DNA from: Azolla caroliniana | Lineage: Eukaryota; Polypodiophyta | Reading direction: 5' to 3' | NCBI GenBank assembly: GCA_043228905.1 | Contig: JBHGNT010000016.1 | Location: 16,368,001-16,432,000 of the forward strand | Length of the DNA: 64,000 nt | Shown: positions 1-11,738 of the stretch, in pieces | How the letters are laid out: every line of letters starts with the position of its first letter | How positions within the stretch are numbered: the first letter of the stretch is position 1 | Made by a program: the position numbers and the translations under genes | The notes under the pieces: generated by a model | Told to the model about the DNA's origin: nothing | The model's database searches: none | What the model saw: only the letters and a program-made list of their open reading frames with translations

Positions 1-3000
1 TAAACCTAGGTACCACAGAGGACACAAGACAGGTGCACATCGCCAAGGAAATGACGCCGGAGAACAAAACGGCAATGATCACACTCCTAAAAGAATTTTG
101 CGATGTGTTCGCTTGGTCCTACAAGGACATGTCGGGACTCGATCCTCAGTTGTATCAACACCAGATACATCTGAGCAAAGATGCCAAACCGGTAGCGCAA
201 CGACGTTACCGGATGAACCCGAATTACGCGACAAAAGTCAAAGAAGAAATCGACAAGTTGCTAAGAGTGGGCTTCATCCTACCGGTAAAGAAAGCCACAT
301 GGCTCAGCCTGATAGTCGTAGTACCCAAAAACAATGGTAAGATAAGAGTGTGCGTCGACTACCGGAAATTGAATGCGGCTACGATAACAAACGGTTTTCC
401 ACTTCCATTCATGGATGGAGTCCTGGATGTGGTCGCCGGTCATAAGGTGTACAGTTTTCTAGACGGTTTCAGCGGCTATAATCAGATCTGGATGCACCCT
501 GCCGACCAGGAGAAAACTGCTTTTGTCACCGAATAGGGAGTCTTTGTTGCTGTAGTGATGATGTTCGGACTGAAAATGGCGTCGACAACCTTCTAGCGGA
601 TCATCATGGAGATTTTCGGAGAATTCATTCCGGCATTCATGCAGGTGTTCTTGGACGACTTCACTATTTATAGCCAGGAAGGGGATCACCTTTAGCACCT
701 TCGACTATGTCTCGAGAAATGTAGGGTTTATCAACTAAGCCTGAACCTGGCAAAATGCTTGTTCGGAGTAACCGGCAGAGCGTTACTAGGCCACATATTG
801 AGCAAGGACGGTATCGTAGTGGATCCGGACAAAGTAAAAGCAATCCTGGAGGCACCGGCACCAACCACGACAAAAGCACTAAGCCGGTTCTTAGGACAAA
901 TTCGGTGGCATAGCCGAATGCTCCGGTATCTGGCAGACCTGGCTACACCATTGAATGGCGCGGTACATCGGACACTGTTCCGATGGACGGACACAGAAGA
1001 CCAGGCTTATCGGGCACTAAAAGTACTGTTGTCACAAGCGCCGGTGGTGCAACCTCCGGATTGGTCTAAAGAGTTCCATGTGTTCGTTGACACGTCCGAC
1101 ATCGCAATCGGGAGCGCACTAATGCAACTGACAGAACTGAAATGGTACCGGCCAGTCTATTATGCCAGCCGAAAGCTGTCCCAAGCGGAACGGAATTATT
1201 CCACAACGGAAAGGGAGGCCTTGGGTATGATCTATAGTGTCACCAAGTTTAGACACTATTTGTTGGGAAGGAAATTTTCCTTTCGCGTAGATCATTCGGC
1301 GCTCCTCTACTTGGTGTCCAAAGCATCACTCACCGGTAAGCTGGCCCGGTGGACGTTACTATTGCAAGAATTCGAGTTCGAGATATTCCACCGACCCGGC
1401 ATACAACATGCGGTAGCAGACTATTTAAGCTGGTTGGATTCATGTGAACCCGGTGACGGAGTCCCAGACGACTTTCCGGATGCTGAGCTGTTTAGAATCA
1501 TAGTAGAAACGGCAACGAATAGTACGGTCGCAGAGGAAGACAAGTGGCTCACCAACATGCACCAATTTCTGAGCATCGGCTTACCTCCGAAGGAGATGAA
1601 CAGAGACGAAAGGAAACGCTTAGCCATTCAAAGCCGACATTTCTGTCTATTACAGGACACACTGTACCACAAAGGCGCAGATGGCATATGGGGGCGTGCA
1701 ATGCGCAACGATGAAAAGGGAATAATATTGTGCGAAGCACACTGCGGCGTGGCTGGAGGACATTATGCCGGAGACGCTACGACAGGATAAATATGGTAGA
1801 GTGGACTATGGTGGCCGAAAACATTGAAGGATGTAGTCCGGTACGCTAAAGAATGCGACCTAGTCAACGACTGGGCCAACCAACCAAACAAGCCAGAATG
1901 CCAAGCCAGCACGTGCTACTGTTAGAACCATTTCAGAAATGGGGGCTAGATTTTGTCGGTCCATTCAAACCACCGGCAATGAGAACCGACAACCGGTACG
2001 TGATTGTCGCTACGGATTACTGCACAAAATGGGTGGAAGCCAAAGCACTACGCGACAACACCACGACATCCACGGCAAAAATTTTATATGAATGCATCTG
2101 GTGCTGGTATGGATGTCCGATAGAGCTCATAAGTGACCAAGGTGGGCACTTCTTAGGGCAAGCAGTGGAAAGTTTGACGACATTTTATGCGGTGGTGCAC
2201 AAACGGAGCACTCCCTATTGTCAGCAAGCCAACGGATTAGCTGAGTCAACAAATAAAACACTACAGAACATCCTACGAAAAATCGTCAATGAGAACCAGA
2301 CGGATTGGGATACAAAGCTGCACAATGCACTCTAGGCCTACCGAACGGCATATAAGACAAGTATCCGTACAACACCGTTTCGCCTAGCATTCAGATTGGA
2401 AGCAGTGACGCTGGTAGAGTTCCAGGTACCGAGTTTACGAATACAGATTCGGGAACGCCTAAACGAGAAGGAATCGGAAGCTATCCAGTGAGCCGCGTTG
2501 TGCGAATTGGAAGAACACTGGCTAGCTAGCATCATGCACCTTGAACTAGAGTAGCGGCGAAGGAAGGAATTCGTGGATCGTCACCGGAAAGGGAACGAAA
2601 AGATGTTCAGAATCGGTAAACCGGTACTAGTATTCCAGACCCGGATGGGTAAGATGCTCGGAAAGCTACGGTTTCGGTGGACCAAACCATACTGGATTAC
2701 GCGTGAGTTCAACGGTTCCTACCAATTAGAGACACTCGCCGGTGAGGTTCTAGGTAAATGGGTCAATGGGTTCCGACTCAAACCATACAATGGACCCATG
2801 CAAAGAAACCCGTTTGAACAAGTAAAGGCCGACGCAGAACTGGACACCGGTAAGTCAGAAGAGACGGCAACACGTTCAGGAATCGGCAAGCGTGAAGCCG
2901 GTAAAAGGGAGCACGAGCCGATAAACGACAAGAACGACGGGACGGCAAGAAGTCCAGTGGCCGGCAAGGACCGCAATCCGGATAGGGGTCTAGTGGGACC

Positions 3001-3013
3001 GGATGCGAATTAA
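1..3013 (+). pseudogene. pol pseudogene (RT, RNase H, integrase), family G copy A
   Basis: Segments in order are reverse transcriptase (33-740), RNase H (about 1050-1440), the integrase zinc-binding region (about 1620-1870), the integrase core (1900-2340) and the C-terminal GPY-type module (2570-2790), all matching G1 Pol. Nonsense codons at 534-536, 594-596, 693-695 and 2333-2335 align with TGG or CAG in G1. Further stops occur near 1788 and 1800, and a frameshift lies between 1790 and 1853. The RT palm motif before the first stop (FLDGFSGYNQI) is still readable. In function it would have copied and integrated element RNA; it is now non-coding. Confidence 0.9.
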
Positions 3014-3408
3014 GAAAACCATTTTTATCTAAAATAAAATTTAAAAAAATTATTAAAAAAATCAAATCAACCAAAGTAAATCATGCAAGGGTGAGGTGTG
3101 AATAGACACATGCAAGAATAGGGAGTGAACAGGCACCTTGAAAAGGTACGTAGTGGGTTATTAATAGGATATTAAACTGCCGCCACATGGCACGTCATTC
3201 TATTTTAGTACACGACGTGCACACGCGTGAGTTAGAAAAAAGGCGCCAACATGCAGCAAGAAAACTCCCACCGCGTGGAAGCCTTCACATTTTGCGAACA
3301 GAGGAGCACAAACGAGCACAGGCGATTGAAGATCATCAGACGCGAGCCCACACACAGAGCCTCCTCAAACGCACCCCTCACCAACGCTCACCGACCTCGA
3401 AGAAGCCA
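3014..3408 (+). promoter_or_regulatory. Spacer between pol and third ORF, copy A
   Basis: This non-coding stretch has an A-rich tract at 3031-3066. It also holds the 13-bp motif GTACACGACGTGC at 3208-3220, which is identical in the same place in the other two family G copies. Upstream of the motif is a TTAA-rich segment (about 3160-3177). The same order (A-rich tract, TTTAA-like box, motif, ORF start) recurs in G1. A role as internal promoter or RNA processing signal is inferred. Confidence 0.5.
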
Positions 3409-5328
3409 TGGACTGCCAAGCACTCTCTGAAGCAGCCAAGAAGTGGCTAAGGCAGCACACAGGTTAGAGGGTTTCCTCACAATCATGGAGGCGCCACCGC
3501 ACCGGGAGGCGGAGAAGATAGTCAAGGAAATCGACACGGAGCTGATCACTGAGGAGGCCATCCATGCATTGATTGGCCTTCCGGAAGGGGGTATCTTCAC
3601 TATCGACAACCCTACCCAAGAGCAGCTTCGAAAATATTTTGGGGAATACTCTCTGGCCAGCAAGGCCTACCGGACACAGGGCGGCGAAGATCCACTCTTT
3701 CGAGAGATTGCCCGTGTGCTCCATGAATTTGGACATGTATACCCTCAACTCCCGTGCATGCCCCAGAACCGGGCCGGCTTAATAATAGCCACATATGAAG
3801 GCGTGAAGGTGGACTAGGTGGTACTAATTGCGGATGGTCTCTGTGTGGCCATCGACTCTGTCAGAGGCAAGGAGAGTCAGAAGATATGGACGGCAGTGGT
3901 GCAATGTCTCACCCTATTGGCGCCACCTATTGAGCCCTTCAAGACCACGAAGTGGGGAAGAACAACCGAAGGCACCCCGAAAATGGCAGCAGTTGTTGGC
4001 TTCTAAGGAAACCAAAGGGAAGGCAGTAGACATGAACCAAGTGGCAAAGGAGCGCGCCAATAGGAAGCGGCAAGCGGAAACCTAGGAGGAGCCACCGACA
4101 CGGCCAATCAAGATCAGGCTTCACCAACCGGTTCAACAAGCGTCGGACCCCTTGGCAGCAAAAATCAATATCAGGACTCATGAGGAGGAAGCGGAGGAGG
4201 AACCGTTAGAACACCTCCTGCGGCGCCAGAAGGCAAGCACCTCCGAACAGGCCGAGGAGCGTTCGGACCCAAAGAAGGATGGAACACCTGTACCCCGCAC
4301 TGAGAAGCCCGCACCAAGGATGGAACCGGAACCGGTTCAGACAGAACCGGTCACAAAGCTCCCTACACAACAACCTCTACCGGTGGGGCAAGATACGGCA
4401 AGACTCGAAATGCAAGCGTCGGAAGTACAGTCGCCTACCCCACCGACAGGCCAAGAGCATTCAGAGGTGGAGCGGCCAACGGAGCCGCAACCGGAACAGC
4501 AAAGTGGTCACCAACAAGAGCCAGAGTTGCAACTCGACACAACCGAACAAAACCGACCACTAGCCAGCGACACCAACAGCCAACCCTCCGGATAGACGAA
4601 ACAACAGGGCACCGACAGCCAATGGCTCCGGTGGATTGGAGAACAGATTGCCAATGTGGTACACTACATAGAGGTGGAAGAGAAAGCGCAAGTGGAACGG
4701 TTGCTCGTCACAACCGGAGAACTAGAGATGGCCCGGTCAAGGATCTGGAGCTTAGAACAAGACTTGGACCTGGTCATAGAGGAATTGGCCAAAATGGCCT
4801 TAACCGAACCACCGATCCAAGCATCGGTGACTCCGGTAGATGTACAGAATAAAGAAACACTGGCACCTGTACATAGCAATAAGACCCCGGAGACGGAACT
4901 AGTCTCCGAGATAGTGGCGGCGCAAGCAAAAGAGCTTGCTGAATTAAGAGATGAATTGGCCGCACAAGAAGCATTACGCACTCGAGAGCGGGACTTGAAG
5001 AAAGCAGCAGAAGAAGAGCAACGAAAGACTGCTGAGAACCTCCGCCGGGAAGAAGAGAATCTGCGAAAAGGCCATCAGGCATATGACCGGCTGAAGGAGG
5101 AGAAAGAGAAGGCGCTGCAAGAAAAGGAGAAGCTGTGACGGATGGCGGAAACAGAGATCGAAAGACTTAAAGAAGAACTCTGTCAACAGAAGGATCGTGA
5201 AGACCGCACCAACTAGCAACTCAACCAAAAGCTGAAGCAAAAGATCGATGATTTCGAGCACCTGCACCGGGACTACAAGCACCTGGATACGGAGCACAAG
5301 AAACAGCAGGAGAAGATGGCAGAGCTCC
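3409..5328 (+). pseudogene. Third ORF pseudogene of family G, copy A
   Basis: It begins at an ATG (3409-3411) matching the conserved start of the G1 third ORF and keeps the N-terminal domain (for example YFGEYSLASKAYRTQGGEDP and HVYPQLPCMPQNRAG). A Pro/Glu-rich linker follows (4150-4600), then a coiled-coil region (4656-5330). A one-base insertion near 3465 shifts the frame. TAG at 3815-3817 replaces a TGG of G1, and more stops lie near 4084, 4595 and 5136. The C-terminal third is missing, cut by the LINE fragment. The function of the intact protein is unknown. Confidence 0.8.
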
Positions 5329-5752
5329 GGGATGCCTCAAAAGCTCAGTGAGATATCCTATCTTGTGGTTGGCTATGTATCCGGTGAATAAAAACTACCA
5401 CTTGAAAGAGTGCTTCTACTAACATCGGGGGTAGACTAAACTCTGCTCTAATAATGTCATGTGGTACTGTCGATTTGCTTCGGAGTTGACATGATAACAT
5501 TGTCACCAAAGGTCTCTCTAATTGTGTCCACATGAAAGATGGTAGACCTGGAGCCCATACCACAGATGCATAGATGAGGGAAGGGGTCACGAATGAGTCA
5601 AAGAGCCATCCCTTAGTCCATGGCTCTTGAAAGTATCCTTGGTGGCATTATCTCTCTAAGAGTGAGGGGGATGCATACCCTCTCATTAGCCTATCTTTGG
5701 TTGCCTGGATCATCGAGAATTTACCTAAGCGGGCACTAAAAGTGACTCCGGC
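5329..5752 (-). mobile_element. LINE fragment (C-terminal part of ORF2)
   Basis: About 420 bases are nearly identical to 7745-8166 and stop matching at 5752. Read on the minus strand they encode the region downstream of a LINE reverse transcriptase (VVWAPGLPSFMWTQLERP and following). The left boundary, at a CGGGATGCC, abuts the family G third ORF. Being a partial copy with no visible poly-A tail or target duplication, it may have arrived by recombination rather than retrotransposition. Confidence 0.75.
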
Positions 5753-6338
5753 AAGGGCAAGCAGGGAGCGGTGTGTCGAGCCGGGAATGTGCACCCAAAG
5801 TGGAACAAGAGACATGCATATGGCAATCGAGGGCTGGTTCGAAGCGCGATTACGGGATGGTGTTCGGCATAGGCGGTGCCTAACAAGGACGGCGGAAGAC
5901 GGCACACGGTGGTGACGAGAACGAGGGAACCGGGTGAAGAGTAGACGACAAGGGTCGGTAGCTGGAAGCGGTATCAAAGGTCCAAGAAGAATCCTCCACA
6001 CCTACTTCGGAGATATCGACAGCTCAATCGGAGTGGCAACGACTGGCATGGCAAGCCAAGCCAAGAAAACGAGCTGGTGGGGGCGGGGGACGACGGTGAG
6101 CTGATGGCACCGATCTGACTGCGACAATGCACAACGAAAGGCGGGAGCCAAGTAGGCTACTACGGGGTGTACCTCGGGCATGGAGGACACCGGCATGCAG
6201 AAAGGCGTCGATGCACGATCTGGCTGGGCAAGGGCCGACGACGCATGCATGGGAAGTAATCGGAGTTCGGTACGAGCGATACTGAACAACGAGGACGGAA
6301 TGCACGTCACACGAAGGTCCTAGAGCGGGAGTACAAGC

Positions 6339-6612
6339 ACGAAGGATGGTTGTCGGTTCAGGTGATCTCGCGTAGACAGCCGAAGAGGGGTCCTCCACAC
6401 CAGTTCCTGAGACCTTGGCAGTTTGAACCAATGCGGCAATGTAACACTGAGGAGAAGGAAGGTGGCGGCGAGGGGACGAAGGATGGTTGTCGGTTCAGGT
6501 GATCTCGCATAGACAGCCGAAGAGGGGTCCTCCACACCAGTTCTTGAGACCTTGGCAGTTTGAACCGATGCGGCAATGTAACACCGAGGAGAAGGAAGGT
6601 GGCGGCGAGGGG
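6339..6612. repeat. Tandem duplication, 137-bp unit, two copies
   Basis: The unit starting at GAAGGATGGTTGTCGG recurs 137 bases later with only a few differences, and a few bases of a third unit start at 6615. It lies just upstream of a TATA box, where LTRs of plant elements often carry U3 repeats. Confidence 0.85.
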
Positions 6613-6703
6613 ATGAAGGTGACGGACGACAAGGGACGGCAACCGAGACGACGCACAGGTCTACGAAGGCTAAGCGGGCCATCACGCGACCCTCACCATG
6701 TTC

Positions 6704-6820
6704 TATAAAAGGGAGGGCACGCTTCTTTTACAAGGGTTCCCACCCGTTGGGTCCCAAACTGTTTTGTTCCTCATCGTTGCTTGTTCTGGATGTTCCATAG
6801 GTTCCGTTTGTGTTAATAAA
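6704..6820 (+). promoter_or_regulatory. TATA box with downstream AATAAA, LTR-like promoter
   Basis: TATAAAA at 6704-6710 is followed by a GC-rich purine stretch and an AATAAA at 6815-6820. The spacing of roughly 110 bases fits the U3-R-polyadenylation layout of an LTR. No element body with a matching second LTR was found, so the assignment to an LTR is inferred. Confidence 0.4.
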
Positions 6821-7744
6821 CTTCTATGTATAACGTCTATTTTGGGTCTACGGTTCATCTTGGTGTGTGCGTGCGTTGTCTCTATTTTTCTATTAGGGTT
6901 TCGGTGTCATCTCTGTGCGTGCATAGGTGGTGTGTTCGGTTGTGGTAGGCAGCGTGCGTACTGTCTGCGCCTTTCCTAAGTCTCCGCTTGTTGGCTCTCA
7001 TCATTCTGTGGCCTGGCATGACTGTGTGTGTGAGTGTGTAGGTGATGGCTTCTATCGCTTATGCAGAGCCCGCGCACTAGGTGGTTCGTTGGAAGGTTTC
7101 CCTCCTTGGCACACAAGACCCAACTTGAGTCAGCGAGCCCGTGCGCTCCCTACAGGCGGCTTAGCGATAGGAGGTGGTCGTTCTGGAAGGGGTGTGCCCT
7201 GCACGAGGGTCTCGTCGTGCGAACAAGCCTAGGATCTCCCCAACCGGCCCTAGGATGCAGGCTCCCTCTTCCTCTCCATGTGGAACTAGCATCGCATATG
7301 TATGTGTGTGTTTGTTTCCGGTTTGCGTAGGGTCCGAGAGCGGGTGCGTGCATGGTCACCGGTGTAGAGGTGCCGGTTGTAACCGGGTGTGTATATGTGT
7401 GTGTATGTGTGTGCAAGGGCGCGGTTAACCGGGCCATGTCCTGTGCCTCTTTTGGGCCCCTGGTATAGACGGACGGAAGGGGCGGCAAGGACGAGGGCCC
7501 ACTCTCTCATTTCCCGTGCGATTATCGGTCATGTCCGTAGAGTATCTGGGATCGAACCGGCCAGCAACGCGGCAAGCTGCGGAGGATTCGGGTCCCAGCA
7601 ACTCCTCCCCTCCTGGTGCATGACCCCGATTGTCCCACCCAGATCTGACATGCAAGCGCGGATTACTGCGACACCGTTTGCAAGTAACCAACTCACCACA
7701 ATTCTATACCAAGAGCTAGTGTCTCCAGACGCATGTAGGGATCG

Positions 7745-10700
7745 GGATGCCTCAAAGGCTTCGTGGGATATCCTATCTTGTGGTTGGCTATGTATCCGGT
7801 GAATAAAAACTACCACTTGAAAGAGTGCTTCTACTAACATCAGGGGTAGACTAAACTCTGCTCTAATAATGTCATGTGGTACTGTCGATTTGCTTCGGAG
7901 TTGACATGATAACATTGTCACCAAAGGTCTCTCTAATTGTGTCCACATGAAAGATGGTAGACTTGGAGCCCATACGACATATGCATAGATGAGGGAAGGG
8001 GTCACAAATGAGTCAAAGAATCATCCCTTAGTCCATGACTCTTGAAAGTATGCCTGGTGGCATTGTCTCTCTAAGAGTGAGGGGGATGCACACCCTCTCG
8101 TTAGCCTATCTTTGGTTGCCTGGGTCATCGAGAATTTACCTAAGCGGGCACTAAAAGTGACTCCCAAGTATACATATGATCCCACAACCTCAATTAGTTT
8201 ATGAGAGAGGATTAGGTGACATTTACTCCTAACTCGGAACTATTTATGAAAGATAAGGACTCCTAACTCGCGAGATTCACTACCAGTCCTCGTTGTGTAC
8301 AAAAGTCATCTAGGGCATTAAGATGCTTTTGTAGGTCGTGTTTCGATTTCGAGAGAAAGACAATGTCGTTTTCATAGAGTAAGAGATGAACTTGCATATC
8401 CCTAATAGCCATTCCCTTGCCTCCCTTACGAGCAATAAAATCATTGATCTCATCAATGTAGATCCCAAAAAGAGTCGTTGATAGGGGGCAACCCTGTTTT
8501 ACACCAATGGTGCCATTGAAACAATCAGATAGGCCACTTGGGCATCTTACGCACCCAGAGACTCACTCATATAGGGCATAAATGGCCCAGATCATGTCAT
8601 TTGGTATCTCCAAGCTCTTAAGTCTATCAAACAACCTCTCCCTAGGAACTATGTCAAAGGCTTTGTGGAAGTCCACAAAGCAACAATATAGTTTCTTCTT
8701 ACGAGCTTTCGTCTGGTCAATTAAGCACTTAAGTGTGAAGATATGGTCAATAGTGGAGAGGGCTCGTCTAAAGCCAACCTGCTCAGGTGCTTGAAGACTT
8801 AATGTTTCCATATAATTGCTAAGCTCCGCTTCCATTACTGCACCATATAGTTTAGCGAGCGTATGACCTATCATAATGGTCTTATATGTATTTGGGTCCA
8901 TTGGGTTCCCTCCTTTGATGTATATGGGCCATTGTGTTCATGGCCCATTGTGGTGGAAAACCCTCGACGAGGGCGCGGTTGAAGATTAGAGTGAGAAGGG
9001 GGGCTAGGCACTCTCAAGCATATATGATGTGCTCAGCTCGCAATCCTGTGTAGTCCATGGATTTCCTATGTTGTAATTTTTTATGACCTTCGTGACACTA
9101 GAGGTCGTGAAAAGTGTCCCCATGGTAGGTCAAGGTGTGGAAGGCATTGGAATGGGTGGTTGGTTCGGGACATGGTAGAGTCTCTCGTATATGTGTGCCA
9201 AATATTGGGATCCTCAATGGTGTTTGTGGTCTCGATTCCCGTAGTCTCTTCAATGCAAGGGCACAGTCCCTACTCATGAGCATATGGTAGAGTTCGCAAT
9301 ACTGAGATGCTTCCCAAGCTTGTCTTTTACAATGTGTCATCTTGTGCATCTCTTTGCGAGCCTGTACTGAGGAAATAGTACCACTAAGTCGCGACACTTT
9401 AAGTTGTCTATACAACTCTCTACAATCGTCATCATACCACTTGTTCTGTGGCATAGACCTTATTCTACTATGACTGGAGGCTTTCGTGTATGGGAAGCTA
9501 CTAATTGTTGCTCAGTGAAGGATGTGTGTGAGTTCTGTAGTGAGGTTCTCTAAAGGCAAGGAGGAATCAAAAGAGGAGAGATGGGCTTGAACATGTCGAG
9601 AGTAGATGTCAGCGAGCTCATGCGTGAAATGTATTATGGTGTGATGGGTTGGTTGACTAGAGTTGGAGGAGTGGGAGGTGTCACATTTTAGCTCAAAGTA
9701 TAGGAAGCTATGGTCTGCACCAATGGGGCATGGGGCCACCTGGAAGGAGTTAACCATGTGGGTAGCTTCAAGGCTTCCTATTAGGTAATCAACTGTGCTT
9801 TCCCCTCCTCCATGTGGGAAAGATGTGAGCTCTTCCGAGCCCGGCCACTTGGCTAAGCTATTATATATGATCATCTGGTGTCGGCTTCCAAGTTCAAGCA
9901 GATGATGGCCAAAGCTTGTGGTGCCCACACCTTGATCCTTTGATGTAGGTGCTATGCCTAAGGCTAAAGGGTCGACATTCAGCATTTCTAGGTTTCTATC
10001 CATCTAAAATATTGTGCATTGTCGGGATTGGGTTCTCGCATTGAAATCTCCTACAAGGAAAACTTCCCCTTGAGAAGAATATTGGATTATGTCATCCGAT
10101 AAAGGTTCATATGGAGAAGGTCCATGTGGCATTCCTTCATCAACTATACTCGCCTCTCCAGCCATATTATATCGGGATCCTTTCGGGGGGAAGTAACATA
10201 CGACGATAAATATCACCTGATCCTTGCTAGTGAGGACTTTCACCCACATAAAACGGGCTTCTGGGTCTGTCTTTAGTATTCTATCCTATTATGTATCTCT
10301 CTCGGAAATAATATCGCAACCCCTCCAGACCCTCTAGTAGTGTGTCGACGTGAGGTTTGTCTAAAGACAAATTCCCAACGAAAACCATCAACTCGTGGCA
10401 GTCCTCGATTTGGACTCTGATGTGTTTCTACTAAAAAAAGTATATCAAATACCTTCAAAATCTCCTGTAGACAGCCAGGGTGTGTCCAAAGTGCACCGTT
10501 ACAATTCCATAAAGTCATCCAAAGTTTATTATCTGTCACATGGGCCACACGCCGTCAATTGGCGGCGCGATCATTTATTATCACGCGTCCGTCTCGGTAA
10601 AAAGCACGGTGCCCCTCTCTACGAGCTTGTATGACTCGCGCCATACAAGTTTTACGATGCTCAATTTGCATCTTGGTCAGGTCTTCATCAAGGTAGATAG

Positions 10701-10855
10701 GGTCCCCACCCAATCCTCGAAGAATTGGTCTCTTTTTAAAAAAGGCGATTCTAGATTCTGAGTCGTTAAACTGAACGACTAAAGCTCTTTTCCTAGTGGT
10801 GTCATGACCTACCCTCCAAGTTTTAGTGATTGGTAGGGCTTCATACCCCAACATT
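7745..10855 (-). mobile_element. Truncated non-LTR (LINE) retrotransposon
   Basis: Read on the minus strand, the order is a pre-endonuclease region (10854-10555), apurinic-type endonuclease (10548-9512), a linker (9454-9098), reverse transcriptase (about 8960-8270) and a C-terminal domain (about 8005-7745). The 5' end is fused at about 10855 into a copia gag fragment on the same strand, so it is 5' truncated or was inserted there. The true 3' end is not clear; sequence similarity between the two LINE copies in this window ends near 7745. Confidence 0.8.
8270..10854 (-). pseudogene. LINE ORF2 pseudogene (endonuclease and reverse transcriptase)
   Basis: Endonuclease signatures on the minus strand include LWNCNGALWTHP, FLVETH, FLVGDFNARTQ and IGADHSFLYFEL. 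RT signatures include QAPEQVGFRRALSTIDHIFT, CFVDFHKAFDIVPRERL and, further on, a GVKQGCPLSTTLFG block. The position of the catalytic YADD box reads LYEND, so the active site is lost. Several frameshifts and stops break the frame, for example near 10003, 9512, 8902 and 8563. The intact protein would nick target DNA and prime reverse transcription; this copy cannot. Confidence 0.8.
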
Positions 10856-10946
10856 TTCTACACACGAGTATGTCTCTCATCTTCGACTTCCACACTGAGT
10901 AGTTAGAGCCGATTAGCTTAAACGTGTTGCCGAACAAGTCTTCCAT
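10856..10946 (-). pseudogene. copia gag start fragment (MED-type)
   Basis: The minus-strand ATG at 10946-10944 begins MEDLFGNTFKLIGSNYSVWK and continues to a kinase-like stretch of basic residues before the fusion with the LINE at about 10855. The same gag start appears at 44209 (plus) and about 45030 (minus). It lies directly downstream of a primer binding site and LTR, so it is the true 5' end of a copia Gag. Confidence 0.8.
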
Positions 10947-10947
10947 C

Positions 10948-10959
10948 GGTCTGATACCA
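10948..10959 (-). other. Primer binding site, initiator tRNA-Met type
   Basis: On the minus strand the sequence TGGTATCAGACC lies two bases inside the LTR boundary at 10962. It closely matches the TGGTATCAGAGC site used by plant copia elements, complementary to the 3' end of initiator methionine tRNA. Confidence 0.8.
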
Positions 10960-10961
10960 CT

Positions 10962-11738
10962 TGTTGAGATCGTGACTGGCCACAACCAGTTTCCTTCATA
11001 TATTCGTGTGCAGGAAATAAACACTCGGATAGAAAACCAAAAACAGAATAACTAGAAACAAAGAACACACAAATTTTAATGTGGAAACCCGAACTAGGAA
11101 AAAAACCATGTGGAGTTCACAAACTCTGAAAACAAATCACTATGATGATGAGGGGAGTACAACAAGAAACTCAAAGGAAACGACCTCGAGTTCTTCTTTG
11201 TCAACAGACGGCTATGGAGTTACACTTACACACACTCTCCCTCTCTCACACGTTCTCACAGTTACACAAGCAACGACCTATTCTAAGTATCTTATAAAAC
11301 TCATCATCATCTTCATAATGATTGCCCTAGATGCTTATAAACAAAAGCAACTTTCTGGCTATTTACAAGTATAGCCCACAAGGGCACATTTCGACTATTT
11401 ACAAGTATAGTCTTCCGAGTTGGCTATATCCACGATTTCGGTTTCGACCTTGGCCGAGTTACTCATCAACTTGGCTCTTCACTTCCCATCTAGAGGGACA
11501 TGTTTCCCAACAAAGAGTGTATTACAAGGGTGTAAGAGAGAGAGTGTGTGTGAGTGTGAGTCCACTGTAACCATCGTCAGACGAAGAACTCAAGATCATT
11601 GCCTTAAGATTCTTATTTGTACATTCCTCTTACGGATAGTGATTTTCTTGGAGTCTATGGACTCTCGTGTTTTTTCCCTTTTCGGGTTTTCCACATAAAT
11701 GTAAGAAACCTATTATTCCTATTGTTAATATTCTAACA
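10962..11738 (-). repeat. Complete copia LTR, shared by two element bodies
   Basis: Read on the minus strand the LTR runs from TGTTAGAATATT to CTCAACA (TG...CA, 777 bp). On its upstream side lies a purine tract and copia pol (11739-14572). On its downstream side lie a PBS and gag. It is therefore both a 3' LTR for the right-hand body and a 5' LTR for the left-hand body. It also contains a long imperfect inverted repeat with arms near 11080-11270 and 11520-11705. Confidence 0.75.

Larger units (their letters stand above)
1..5328 (+). mobile_element. Family G Ty3-type LTR retrotransposon, decayed copy A, 5' part outside window
   Basis: The sequence is collinear with the more intact element G1, from its Gag-Pol linker (G1 about 55378) to the middle of its third reading frame (G1 about 60510). 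It enters the window inside pol, so its 5' LTR and gag are not visible. The right end stops abruptly at a LINE fragment near 5328, and no 3' LTR follows. Many in-frame stops and several frameshifts show that it is dead. It is useful mainly as a diverged relative against which the reading frames and spacer of G1 can be compared. Confidence 0.9.
5753..7744. other. GC-rich unassigned block with LTR-like features
   Basis: No convincing protein-coding frame is present; the open frames here are short and composition-driven. The block contains a 137-bp tandem repeat, a TATA box, an AATAAA and TG-rich microsatellite stretches (about 7295-7320 and 7385-7420). It does not match the LTRs of the other elements in the window. 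I read it as a remnant LTR or leader of an unidentified retroelement, with low certainty about its limits. Confidence 0.4.

Noticed and set aside
4664-5297. Antisense frames (100+ codons) opposite the ORF3 coiled coil
   Set aside because: Leu/Ser-rich translations expected from the complement of Glu/Lys/Gln codons; no conservation between copies noticed.
7549-7559. GGTTCGATCCC on the minus strand, a perfect tRNA T-arm (B box) word
   Set aside because: Neither the flanking T stem nor an acceptor or anticodon arm can be formed; no A box at the right distance.
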